Below are positions 6,818-13,587 of a DNA stretch of 16,955 nt, one piece after another (positions within the stretch are counted from its first letter, which is position 1; each line of letters opens with the position of its first letter). This DNA comes from Bacteroidales bacterium. GTDB lineage: Bacteria; Bacteroidota; Bacteroidia; Bacteroidales; ML635J-15. Made by a program: the position numbers and the translations under genes. Under the pieces are notes generated by a model, which made no database searches, had not been told where the DNA came from, and worked only from the letters and a program-made list of their open reading frames with translations. The DNA is taken from contig JAQVPT010000036.1 of the NCBI GenBank assembly GCA_028701945.1, positions 1 to 16,955 of the forward strand, in the 5' to 3' direction.

Positions 6818-8089
6818 TTTATTTATAATCACAGAAATCAACGAATCGCCTGTTACGTTAACTGTTGTTCTCAGCATATCTAAAGGTCTGTCGATAGCAA
6901 AAATAAGAGCTAAACCTTCGGCTGGAATATTAACTGATGCGAGTACAATTAATAGCATAATCATTCCTGCACCTGGAACTGCTGCCGAACCAATAGAAGC
7001 GAGAGTTGCTGTTAATACAATTGTGAGCATATCGTTAAAACTAAGATCAATACCAAATACTTGAGCAATAAAAACTGCTGCAACTGCCTGATATAAACTC
7101 GTACCATCCATATTTATAGTCGCACCAATAGGCAAAACAAAACTACTAACCTCATCATCAACTCCGAGATTCTCATCAACACATTTTTTAGTAACTGGCA
7201 ATGTTGCAGCACTTGAACTTGTGCTAAATGCAAGAAGTTGTGCAGGAAAAATACCTTTTAAAAATTTAAAATAACTCATTTTGCTAAATAAAGCCGCAAA
7301 TATTGGGTAAATAATTGCTCCTACTCCCAACAACCCCACAATAACAACCAAAGCATACATCCCCAATGCACCAAAAAGAGCAGCAGAATCGGCAGGATTT
7401 TCTCCAGCAACATCTGTAATCACTGATGCCAATAATGCGAAAACTCCTATCGGAGCAAACTTCATAATTATCTCAATTATTCTAAGCACAATATCATTAA
7501 GCGAATTTACAAATTTTCGTACAGCTTTAGTTTTATCGCGAGGAAGCGTAATAATTGCCAACCCAAAAAGAATTGAGAAGAAAATTACCTGAAGCATCAT
7601 CGTATTATTAGAGGCAGAAAAGAAAATATTTTCAGGAACAATATCAACAAAAAATTGAATAGGACTATCACTCTCCGAAGATGCGACCATGTTTTGTCCT
7701 TCTGAAATAGATTCAGAATATTTTTCAAACAATGCCTCCTGCTTATCTTTTGGAAAATAATCACCTGGTTTGATTAAATAAGCTAAACTTAAACCGATCG
7801 AAATTGCAATCACGGTTGTCAGCATATAAAGTGCGATGGTGCTAAATCCCATTTTTGACAAACTCGCTTTATCCTTTAAATCTGATATTCCTTTAATTAA
7901 ACTAACAAGAATCAAAGGAATAGCTATCAGTTTAAGTAATTTAATGAAAACTGTCCCAAATGGTGATATCCAGTTGCTTGTAAACTCTACCAAACCAGTA
8001 TTAATTGCGATAAGTCCAAAAGACACACCCAACAACATCCCGACAAGGATTTTAACTGATAAAGGAATTTTCTTTAATTTTAAATTCAT
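6791..8089 (-). CDS. Dicarboxylate/amino acid:cation symporter (glutamate/aspartate type)
   Basis: 432 aa from the ATG at 8089; an in-frame TTG at 8098 lies inside the promoter and is rejected. This is a DAACS (GltP/DctA/EAAT) inner-membrane secondary transporter. The hairpin motif STSSSAATLPVT (about 289-300) is present, as are NMDGT in TM7 (326-330), AVPGAG of hairpin 2, and the TM8 sequence LDMLRTTVNVTGD. By alignment with GltPh the cation and substrate residues Asp390, Asp394, Arg397, Asn401 and Asp405 are all kept (here 400, 404, 407, 411, 415). The arginine points to an acidic substrate such as glutamate, aspartate or a C4-dicarboxylate, driven by Na+ or H+. It is monocistronic, reading away from the GT2 gene. 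Substrate choice within the family cannot be settled by eye. Confidence 0.94.
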   Translation of the reverse strand: MNLKLKKIPLSVKILVGMLLGVSFGLIAINTGLVEFTSNWISPFGTVFIKLLKLIAIPLILVSLIKGISDLKDKASLSKMGFSTIALYMLTTVIAISIGLSLAYLIKPGDYFPKDKQEALFEKYSESISEGQNMVASSESDSPIQFFVDIVPENIFFSASNNTMMLQVIFFSILFGLAIITLPRDKTKAVRKFVNSLNDIVLRIIEIIMKFAPIGVFALLASVITDVAGENPADSAALFGALGMYALVVIVGLLGVGAIIYPIFAALFSKMSYFKFLKGIFPAQLLAFSTSSSAATLPVTKKCVDENLGVDDEVSSFVLPIGATINMDGTSLYQAVAAVFIAQVFGIDLSFNDMLTIVLTATLASIGSAAVPGAGMIMLLIVLASVNIPAEGLALIFAIDRPLDMLRTTVNVTGDSLISVIINKFVSKQKKI

Positions 8090-8095
8090 GCTGCA

Positions 8096-8127
8096 CAAAA
8101 CTAATTATTTTGTTTTGTATCGACAAA
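8096..8127 (-). promoter_or_regulatory. Promoter of the symporter, implying a leaderless mRNA
   Basis: Minus strand: TTTG (8124-8127), 20 bp, then TAGTTTTG (8096-8103), a perfect consensus match. Only 6 nt separate the -7 element from the ATG at 8089. Transcription should begin at or next to the start codon. Confidence 0.6.
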
Positions 8128-8261
8128 TAATATTTTAGAGATATTAATTATTCTTTCGGTTGTAAAAATTACTATGTATTTTGAAAAGCGATAATCAAAC
8201 ATCATAAACTTAAATATCGAAAACAAGACCTAAACAATTACTCGAATTTAATACTTTTTCT

Positions 8262-8269
8262 TATTTTTG
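8262..8269 (+). promoter_or_regulatory. TAnnTTTG (-7) element of the GT2 gene
   Basis: TATTTTTG lies 16 nt before the ATG at 8286. The -33 half is weak (TTAC at 20 bp). The spacing is much like that upstream of the Crp/Fnr gene. Confidence 0.4.
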
Positions 8270-8285
8270 TCCGTTAATAGTTTTT

Positions 8286-10247
8286 ATGAAGATTTCGGTT
8301 GTTATAGTAAATTACAATGTTAAACATTTTCTTGAACAATGTTTAAACTCAGTATTGGCGTCTGCAAGACATTGCGAAACTGAGATATATGTTGTTGATA
8401 ACAACTCTGTCGATGGTTCATGCTCAATGGTTAAAGAGAAGTTTCCTGAGGTGAATTTAATCGAAAATAAAACAAATTTCGGTTTTTCGTACGCAAACAA
8501 TCAAGCAATAAAATTATCAAAAGGAGAATATGTACTGCTGCTAAATCCCGATACTGTAATTGAAGAAAAAACTCTACAAAAAATAAGTGATTTCATGGAT
8601 GCACATCCAGATGCGGGAGGATTAGGTGTTAAGATGATTGATGGGAAAGGTCGTTTTTTGCCAGAATCTAAGCGTGGTTTACCAACGCCTGAAGTCGCTT
8701 TTTATAAAATTTTTGGAGTTTCAAAATTATTCCCAAAATCAAAAAAGTTTGGAAAATATCATCTAACATACCTCGATAAAGAACAAACTCATATTGTTGA
8801 TGTACTTTCAGGAGCTTTTATGCTGCTTCGCAAAGAATGTCTTGATATAACGGGATTGCTTGACGAGACCTTTTTTATGTATGGCGAAGATATCGACATG
8901 TCGTACAGAATAAATCTTGCGGGTTACAAAAATTACTACTTCCCTGAAACAACAATTATTCACTATAAAGGAGAAAGCACAAAAAAAGGAAGTATTAATT
9001 ATGTGCTTGTGTTTTATAATGCAATGATAATATTTGCAAAAAAACACTTTTCGAAAAGACACGCTGGAACTTTTAGTGCACTAATAAATATTGCAATCTA
9101 TATTCGTGCTGCAATGGCAATAATATATCGTTTTGCACGCAGTATCATCACTCCAATAATTGATGCACTCCTTATTATTGCTGGTTTTTTAGTTATTGCT
9201 CCTATTTGGTCAAATTATATTTTTGGAAGCGAAGACGCTTATCCTGAGAATTTATTTATTTATGCAGTTTTAGCTTATGTTTTAATCTGGATATTATCAT
9301 TGCTGTTTCTTGGAGGATATGACAAACCTGTTAAAACAAAAAATGTTTTTAAAGGAATTGCCGCAGGAGCAGTTATCATACTTGTACTATATTCTCTTTT
9401 ACCTGTTGAATTTAGATTTTCGAGAGCTTTAATCCTATTTGGTACAGGCTGGACAACAGTAATTATTCCATTAACAAGATTTTTACTCCATTTCACTGGA
9501 CGATCTATTTTTAAAATGAATATGCCAGGTAAAAAACTCGTTGCTATTGTTGGCAATAAAGAAGAAACTTCCAACCTAGTAGATTTATTAAACAATAATA
9601 ATCCTAAAATTAAGATAACAGCTTTTGTTAATCCAATAAACACAGGTTCTGACAACTATTTTACTGGGACAATAGACCAACTCGACGAAATTGTCAGAAT
9701 AAAAAAAATTGACGAAATAATTTTCTGTGCAAAAAGTTTACAGTCCCAACAGATAATTAGCACAATGCTAAAGCTCAATAATGTTAAAGTAGATTATAAA
9801 ATTGCAAGTCCAGATGGAATATCTGTTATAGGTAGCAACTCAATAAATACAACTGGAGAACTTTATAATATTGACATCAACAGCATTGTTAAACCAGAGA
9901 ACATGCGAAATAAAAGAGTGCTAGATTTTGTTATGGCTCTCATCTTCATTCTTTTTCTGCCCATAATGATAATATTCGTTCCAAAGCGTGGAAAAACGAT
10001 AAAAAATCTATTTTCCATTCTTTTTGGCGGCAAATCATTCGTTACGTATTGTTCGGATAAAAATGCTGATACAAGCCTTTTGCCAAAAATCAAAAACGGG
10101 ATATTTACTCCAGTAAACGCAATTAAAAAAGATAATATCTCAACCGAACTCGTCGAAAGGTTAAACATGATGTATGCAAAAGACTACAAAATAATACAAG
10201 ACATTAACATTATTTTAAAATCATGGCGAAAACTTGGACAGAATTAG
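8286..10247 (+). CDS. GT2 glycosyltransferase fused to a degenerate polyprenyl-phosphate sugar-transferase module
   Basis: 653 aa. Residues 1-255 form a complete GT2 (WbbL/rhamnosyltransferase-like) domain: SVVIVNYNV start, VVDNNSVDGS, LLNPDT (DxD-equivalent Asp89), GAFMLLR, and GEDIDMSYR (200-208). Several membrane helices cover about 265-400. Residues 415-530 resemble the nucleotide-binding-like domain found in WbaP/WcaJ enzymes (KKLVAIVGNKEE, IDEIIFCAK). The end looks like a phosphoglycosyl transferase: the re-entrant helix start NKRVLDFVMALIFILFLPIM (542-561) and the terminal YAKDYKIIQDINIILKSW (630-647). The catalytic core between these ends (R-x-G, KFRSM, DELPQ and GPRP-type motifs) is missing. 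So the GT2 should be active and the C-terminal half structural. Likely role: adding a sugar to lipid-linked O-antigen or exopolysaccharide at the inner membrane. It overlaps the next gene by 25 bp. Confidence 0.88.
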   Translation: MKISVVIVNYNVKHFLEQCLNSVLASARHCETEIYVVDNNSVDGSCSMVKEKFPEVNLIENKTNFGFSYANNQAIKLSKGEYVLLLNPDTVIEEKTLQKISDFMDAHPDAGGLGVKMIDGKGRFLPESKRGLPTPEVAFYKIFGVSKLFPKSKKFGKYHLTYLDKEQTHIVDVLSGAFMLLRKECLDITGLLDETFFMYGEDIDMSYRINLAGYKNYYFPETTIIHYKGESTKKGSINYVLVFYNAMIIFAKKHFSKRHAGTFSALINIAIYIRAAMAIIYRFARSIITPIIDALLIIAGFLVIAPIWSNYIFGSEDAYPENLFIYAVLAYVLIWILSLLFLGGYDKPVKTKNVFKGIAAGAVIILVLYSLLPVEFRFSRALILFGTGWTTVIIPLTRFLLHFTGRSIFKMNMPGKKLVAIVGNKEETSNLVDLLNNNNPKIKITAFVNPINTGSDNYFTGTIDQLDEIVRIKKIDEIIFCAKSLQSQQIISTMLKLNNVKVDYKIASPDGISVIGSNSINTTGELYNIDINSIVKPENMRNKRVLDFVMALIFILFLPIMIIFVPKRGKTIKNLFSILFGGKSFVTYCSDKNADTSLLPKIKNGIFTPVNAIKKDNISTELVERLNMMYAKDYKIIQDINIILKSWRKLGQN

Positions 10248-10765
10248 AATCTAAAACAATAAGACTAAGAAAACCAGAACCCGAAGACCTTGAGTTTCTT
10301 TATTCTATCGAAAACAATCCCAAATTTTGGTTTGTTAGCGACACAAAAGCTCCTTTTTCAAAATGGCAACTTAAACAGCATATTGAGCATACAGTTTATG
10401 ACATATATACCAACAAAGAGTTGCGTCTTATTATCGAAGACATCAAAACAAAAAAAGCCGTTGGATTGGTTGATTTATTTGAATTTGAACCTTTTCATAA
10501 ACGAGTAGGAATTGGGATAATGATTAATGAAGACGATAGAAAGCAAGGATTAGCTTCTGAATGTATAAATACAATAATTGATTATTGCTTTAATATTCTG
10601 GAAATAAATCAGATATGGTGTAATATTGATGCTGAAAACTTAGTAAGTGTTAAATTATTTGAAAAGGCTGGGTTTACAGTTTCTGGCGTACTAAAACAAT
10701 GGAAAATTCAAAATTCAGAGTATAAAGATGTATTATTTTATCAATTATTAAATAGTAATTTGTAA
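10223..10765 (+). CDS. GNAT acetyltransferase of the SpeG/RimJ-RimL type
   Basis: 180 aa, single GNAT domain. The opening TIRLRKPEPEDLEFLYSIEN is typical of the RimJ/RimL/SpeG group. The acetyl-CoA loop is NEDDRKQGLASE (about 107-118, R-x-x-G-L-A), followed by IWCNIDAENLVSVKLFEKAGF (motif B, broken here only by description). The middle part (KAVGLVDLFEFEPFHKR) and the tail (SGVLKQWKIQNSEYKDVLFY) look most like SpeG spermidine acetyltransferase. Its 25-bp overlap with the GT2 fusion suggests translational coupling, so an alternative is acetylation of an amino-sugar in the same polysaccharide pathway. The substrate is not decided by sequence. Confidence 0.88.
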   Translation: MAKTWTELESKTIRLRKPEPEDLEFLYSIENNPKFWFVSDTKAPFSKWQLKQHIEHTVYDIYTNKELRLIIEDIKTKKAVGLVDLFEFEPFHKRVGIGIMINEDDRKQGLASECINTIIDYCFNILEINQIWCNIDAENLVSVKLFEKAGFTVSGVLKQWKIQNSEYKDVLFYQLLNSNL

Positions 10766-10823
10766 CAATCAATAAACCCTAAATCACGTACTAAAAAAAC
10801 ATTAGGTAGTCTTTGTCAGAATT

Positions 10824-10844
10824 GAGTTTAGCATTTTTTACTGA
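10824..10844. repeat. 21-bp direct repeat, copy 1
   Basis: Identical to 11251-11271. The last four bases are also the first four of the 63-bp repeat that follows here but not at the second copy. The two copies bracket both 63-bp repeats and the HsdR_N remnant. Confidence 0.75.
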
Positions 10845-10903
10845 CGTTTACATTGTTTGATATATTCTCAATCGAGATGTTGATTTTGTCGGCAATGTAA
10901 AGT
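10841..10903. repeat. 63-bp direct repeat, copy 1, with inverted-repeat arms
   Basis: Identical over 63 bp to 11004-11066. Each copy contains TTTACATTG near its left end and the exact reverse complement CAATGTAAA near its right end, so it can fold. Inside are a small TCTC/GAGA hairpin and a promoter-like arrangement TTTG-N21-TGATTTTG. Nothing in it codes for protein. Along with the rest of 10766-11380 it makes up a gene-free mosaic of repeats. Confidence 0.9.
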
Positions 10904-11003
10904 GGAGATTTTGTAGAAATGTTTTTTTACTTTCCATCATCCGTTTTTTCGTGGTTATGAAAACGTAAAAAAGCTGCGAATTACAAGTTTTTTTGTTTTC
11001 ATT

Positions 11004-11066
11004 CTGACGTTTACATTGTTTGATATATTCTCAATCGAGATGTTGATTTTGTCGGCAATGTAAAGT
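11004..11066. repeat. 63-bp direct repeat, copy 2
   Basis: Exact copy of 10841-10903, starting 163 bp later in the same orientation. The 100 bp between the copies (10904-11003) are unrelated to it and contain only an imperfect hairpin around CGTTTT/AAAACG. Perfect identity in such AT-rich non-coding DNA implies a recent copy event or selection. Confidence 0.9.
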
Positions 11067-11106
11067 CAAAATTCAGCTGCAAATTTTTAATAATATACTA
11101 ACACAT

Positions 11107-11226
11107 TTAATTTGCCATCGAAACCAATTCATCAAACATTGGAGGCTTTTCGAGAAATTCAACACCTTTTTCTGTTAAGATTTTACTCATAATAAAACCA
11201 TTTGCCTTCAATTTAATTGAAGACAT
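11107..11226 (-). pseudogene. Remnant duplicate of the 3' end of the HsdR_N gene
   Basis: A 39-codon frame from ATG 11226 to TAA 11109-11107. From its Asn-Gly-Phe on (NGFIMSKILTEKGVEFLEKP, then PMFDELVSMAN) it matches the C-terminus of the intact gene at 11381-11848 (NGFGFIMGKVVAEKGVEFLE, then KPPTFEELVLM). The first nine residues do not match and probably come from fused flanking DNA. The domain core and PD-(D/E)xK residues are absent, so it cannot have the parental activity. It appears to be the leftover of a tandem duplication. Confidence 0.65.
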
Positions 11227-11250
11227 AGGATTTATTTTTTTGTCGGTAAC

Positions 11251-11271
11251 GAGTTTAGCATTTTTTACTGA
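11251..11271. repeat. 21-bp direct repeat, copy 2
   Basis: Identical to 10824-10844. It is preceded by TTTTTTGTCGG, which also echoes the TTTTGTCGG inside the 63-bp repeat. Confidence 0.75.
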
Positions 11272-11311
11272 GCGTAGGCTATCCTTTTAGTTTTGAGAGA
11301 CAATTAGAAGT

Positions 11312-11352
11312 AGCGAAGGCTTTCCCCTTTAGGGGTTAGGGGCAGCGAAGGC
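11312..11352. repeat. C/G-rich hairpin flanked by AGCGAAGGC direct repeats
   Basis: AGCGAAGGC occurs at 11312-11320 and 11344-11352. Between them CCCC (11324-11327) can pair with either of two GGGG runs (11332-11335, 11339-11342). The composition is far more GC-rich than its surroundings. It lies 28 bp downstream of the HsdR_N stop, so it could act as a terminator without a U-tract, or be the relic of a dispersed intergenic repeat. Confidence 0.6.
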
Positions 11353-11380
11353 AAGCGATATTTTAAAATACATAATCCAA

Positions 11381-11848
11381 CTACATCAAAACCAATTCTT
11401 CAAATGTCGGTGGTTTTTCGAGAAATTCAACACCTTTTTCTGCTACAACTTTACCCATAATAAAACCAAAACCATTTGTAATTAAAAAGAACGGTGCATT
11501 TATTTCATAATTATAATGCAAAACCTGATCAAATACACTTTGGTCGAGATTAATTTCGGGAGCTTTACACTCAACAACCACTAATGGTTTAAAATCCCTA
11601 TCATAAATTAAAGCATCAAAACGGAATTCGCGTCCAGCAATTTGAAGCCCTTTTTCGACAGCAATATAATTTATTGGAAATTTTAATTCTGTAACTAAAA
11701 ACTTTATCAGATTTTGTCTCACCCACTCTTCGGGCGTGCAAACAATCCATTTTTTGCGAATATCATCAAATATAAACGCTTTTTCGTTAGTTTTTTTTAA
11801 ACGAAATTTATATTCGGGAAATGCAAGTCTTATAAAAGGATTACTCAT
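11381..11848 (-). CDS. Stand-alone HsdR N-terminal-domain (PD-(D/E)xK) protein
   Basis: 155 aa, the usual length of the Bacteroidetes HSDR_N_2 family. The nuclease-like core reads FRFDALIYDRDFKPLVVVEC then K: Asp78, Glu93 and Lys95 fit PD-(D/E)xK, with a Q-x3-Y motif at Gln108/Tyr112 as in type I restriction R subunits. No helicase, methylase or specificity gene is present, so this is not a restriction system by itself. The family is widespread and often chromosomal; its role is unknown to me, with nucleic-acid cleavage or binding the natural guess. The ATG at 11848 overlaps the end of the upstream DUF6265-like gene by 8 bp, implying translational coupling. A truncated copy of its 3' end lies downstream. 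Confidence 0.88.
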   Translation of the reverse strand: MSNPFIRLAFPEYKFRLKKTNEKAFIFDDIRKKWIVCTPEEWVRQNLIKFLVTELKFPINYIAVEKGLQIAGREFRFDALIYDRDFKPLVVVECKAPEINLDQSVFDQVLHYNYEINAPFFLITNGFGFIMGKVVAEKGVEFLEKPPTFEELVLM

Positions 11849-12302
11849 CTTTTCGTATCATTATAAAATCCATGCAAGCATGTTCAGTATTTAAAGTTTC
11901 TATCCAAACATAAACTTTATTTTGTTCGATACGCCAATAATTTATATTGTGAGGCGAGTCTGTTAAAGAATTTTTAAATTTCCAAAATTCTGGCGTAGGC
12001 ATACTTAACACAAAACCAGCTAACACTCTTTGATTACGGATATTAGCGGCCATTTCGAATAAGATAACATTTTCTTTGCGTATAATTTTCATAGTATCAA
12101 ACACAAGTGTATCCTCTGCAAATAATCTATAGGTTTTGCCAGATAATAAATCAGAGTTCTCGAGTTCCCAGTGCTCATAAGAATTACCAGCTTCAGACTC
12201 TATTACCCATGTTCCTGCTAACCAATACGGAAAATTGTCTTGGCTCTGCGAAAACACGTTAAACCACAATATCAAAAATAATATTATTAAAGATGACTTC
12301 AT
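11841..12302 (-). CDS. Secreted DUF6265-like protein
   Basis: 153 aa with signal peptide MKSSLIILFLILWFNVFSQ. The mature part begins with FPYWLAGTWVIESE and continues YEHWELENSDLLSGKTYRL, then FKNSLTDSPHNINYWRI and KVYVWIE. This order (WLaGtW, E-x-W, G-x-x-R, F-x-N-x-x-x-D-x-P-x-x-I-x-Y) is the pattern I recall for DUF6265, a lipocalin-like beta-barrel family. Probably periplasmic. Function unknown. It overlaps the HsdR_N gene by 8 bp, an odd pairing of a secreted and a cytoplasmic protein. Its promoter sits so close to the ATG that the mRNA may be leaderless. Confidence 0.78.
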   Translation of the reverse strand: MKSSLIILFLILWFNVFSQSQDNFPYWLAGTWVIESEAGNSYEHWELENSDLLSGKTYRLFAEDTLVFDTMKIIRKENVILFEMAANIRNQRVLAGFVLSMPTPEFWKFKNSLTDSPHNINYWRIEQNKVYVWIETLNTEHACMDFIMIRKDE

Positions 12303-12306
12303 ATTT

Positions 12307-12336
12307 CAAAAGTAATATTTTTAATCTATTTACAAA
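12307..12336 (-). promoter_or_regulatory. Promoter of the DUF6265 / HsdR_N pair
   Basis: Minus strand: TTTG (12333-12336), 18 bp, then TACTTTTG (12307-12314), which matches TAnnTTTG exactly with a spacing one base short. Just 4 nt separate it from the ATG at 12302, so the transcript probably starts at or within a few bases of the start codon. Confidence 0.45.
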
Positions 12337-12483
12337 ACATGAATGGGAAAATAAAAAGGTTGATTGTATTTAAAACCGACTCTCCTATTTTAAGCCTTAC
12401 ATGATTTTAAAAATATTTTAACCAGACATCAATGATTTGTAATCCCTAAACTTCGAATAAATTCTCGTCCAGAGTTGCAAATA

Positions 12484-12505
12484 TTAAAACCTTACAGGGT
12501 TTTAA
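12484..12505. repeat. TTAAAACC hairpin with a degenerate second copy at 12390-12410
   Basis: TTAAAACC (12484-12491) and GGTTTTAA (12498-12505) are perfect reverse complements around a 6-nt loop. A related but decayed version (CCTTACA core, TTTTAA end) lies at 12390-12410. It is downstream of the GNAT-YoaP stop and could help end that transcript. The rest of 12303-12550 shows nothing else. Confidence 0.45.
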
Positions 12506-12550
12506 GAATTATTCATTACAAAAATACAAGTTATAATAAAAAAGACTTTT

Positions 12551-13315
12551 CTATTTTTTCACCACTTTATCAAATCTGTTATCCATGCAGGCACTTAAAT
12601 CTGTGGTTACAAACTTTCCGTTATAAAACAAACTAAAAATTGTAGCAGGAGTTGGAGCCGACTGAGCCTTTACCATTGTATCTAGTTTAATAATCTTCAA
12701 AGGCAATTTTCTTTTTTCGGCTGTTTCAACTAATGAGTTTGTTACATGATACTCAGCAAAAGGACAACGATTTGAATAATAAACCGCTAATCCATTTTTA
12801 TATTCACATTCTCCACTTATCACAGTATTTTTAAACTTTGGATTACTTGCTTTTATGTTTATCTTTTTTACAAGTAAACTAAATCCTGAAGACAACTCCT
12901 CGCAGGTTTCAAACCCTTGTTTCAAAAGCCATTTAGTATCGCTCATAAAATGGAACTTACTGGTTCCCACAACTGTTACCAATCCGTCTTTGCCTTTTAA
13001 TTTAGCATCTTCAATGGCAAGTCGAAGTAATTCTTTGCCATATCCTTGTCTTTTATATTGTCCGGAAACCCAAAAGCAATTCACCAACAAATAATTTGGA
13101 GCATCAACTGGAGTCCACCCTTTCTCGGCTGGTCCGTACTCAATAAATACTTTTGCTCTGGCATCAATCCTTCGAAAAACATATCCATTATCAAACTCGT
13201 TTTTCAGCCATTCTTTCTTTAATTCATAACTGTCTTTGCATTTTTTGTCAGAAATTGCACAACAAATATGCTCTTGGTCAATATTGGACTTATCAAGCGT
13301 AATAATTTTTTCCAT
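12551..13315 (-). CDS. GNAT acetyltransferase with C-terminal YoaP-like domain
   Basis: 254 aa in two parts. Residues of about 1-150 are a GNAT domain with the acetyl-CoA loop SGQYKRQGYGKELLR (84-98). Residues of about 173-254 match the YoaP-like domain, which looks thioredoxin-like: GLAVYYSNRCPFAEYHV with a single Cys184 where a CxxC could be, then a cis-Pro-like APTPATIFSLFYNGKFVTTD. This fused architecture is known in anaerobic bacteria, but I know of no established substrate. The ATG at 13315 lies 25 nt after a TATTTTTG element. It is monocistronic; its downstream neighbour is 248 bp away. Assignment to the family is good; the role is open. Confidence 0.85.
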   Translation of the reverse strand: MEKIITLDKSNIDQEHICCAISDKKCKDSYELKKEWLKNEFDNGYVFRRIDARAKVFIEYGPAEKGWTPVDAPNYLLVNCFWVSGQYKRQGYGKELLRLAIEDAKLKGKDGLVTVVGTSKFHFMSDTKWLLKQGFETCEELSSGFSLLVKKINIKASNPKFKNTVISGECEYKNGLAVYYSNRCPFAEYHVTNSLVETAEKRKLPLKIIKLDTMVKAQSAPTPATIFSLFYNGKFVTTDLSACMDNRFDKVVKK

Positions 13316-13340
13316 TTCCTTGACTCATTTTATTTCTTGA

Positions 13341-13348
13341 CAAAAATA
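13341..13348 (-). promoter_or_regulatory. TAnnTTTG (-7) element of the GNAT-YoaP gene
   Basis: TATTTTTG on the minus strand, 25 nt before the ATG. No clear TTTG lies 19-21 bp further upstream. Confidence 0.33.
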
Positions 13349-13410
13349 AAAAAACTAATTTAATAATCATAGATTGTCAGGTAAGTGTTACAGGGCAAAC
13401 GCATACCTTT

Positions 13411-13460
13411 CTTTTGTCATGATTTTTGGATTGCTATGCACCAAAAAATCATGCCAAAAG
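13411..13460. repeat. 50-bp near-perfect inverted repeat (long stem-loop)
   Basis: CTTTTG (13411-13416) pairs with CAAAAG (13455-13460). After one T/C mismatch, CATGATTTTTGG (13418-13429) pairs with CCAAAAAATCATG (13441-13453) apart from one extra A. The loop is 11 nt (13430-13440). It sits alone in a 272-bp gap downstream of the GIY-YIG-like gene. It could be a strong terminator, a small structured RNA or a relic of a mobile element. The rest of the gap holds nothing else recognisable. Confidence 0.8.
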
Positions 13461-13587
13461 AGATTCTGCGGCATATTTAAACCCCTTTACTGTTCAAATT
13501 ACCACAAACTTAAATAATAAGTTCCAAAACTTCCAAATTATATTGCTTATGCGATTATTTTAGATTGCTGCTAGAGTTGTAGAGATT

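Noticed and set aside
8808..10168. Antisense open frames inside the GT2 gene
   Set aside because: They run opposite to a well-supported coding frame, match no recognisable family and have no promoter.
10841..11066. CRISPR array or integron attC sites
   Set aside because: Only two repeats of 63 bp with a 100-bp gap; no regular spacers, no cas or integrase genes, and no attC core sequences.
11381..11848. Restriction-modification or defence island
   Set aside because: Only the N-terminal R-subunit domain is present, at the normal size of a stand-alone family. No methylase, specificity, helicase or other defence gene occurs in the window.
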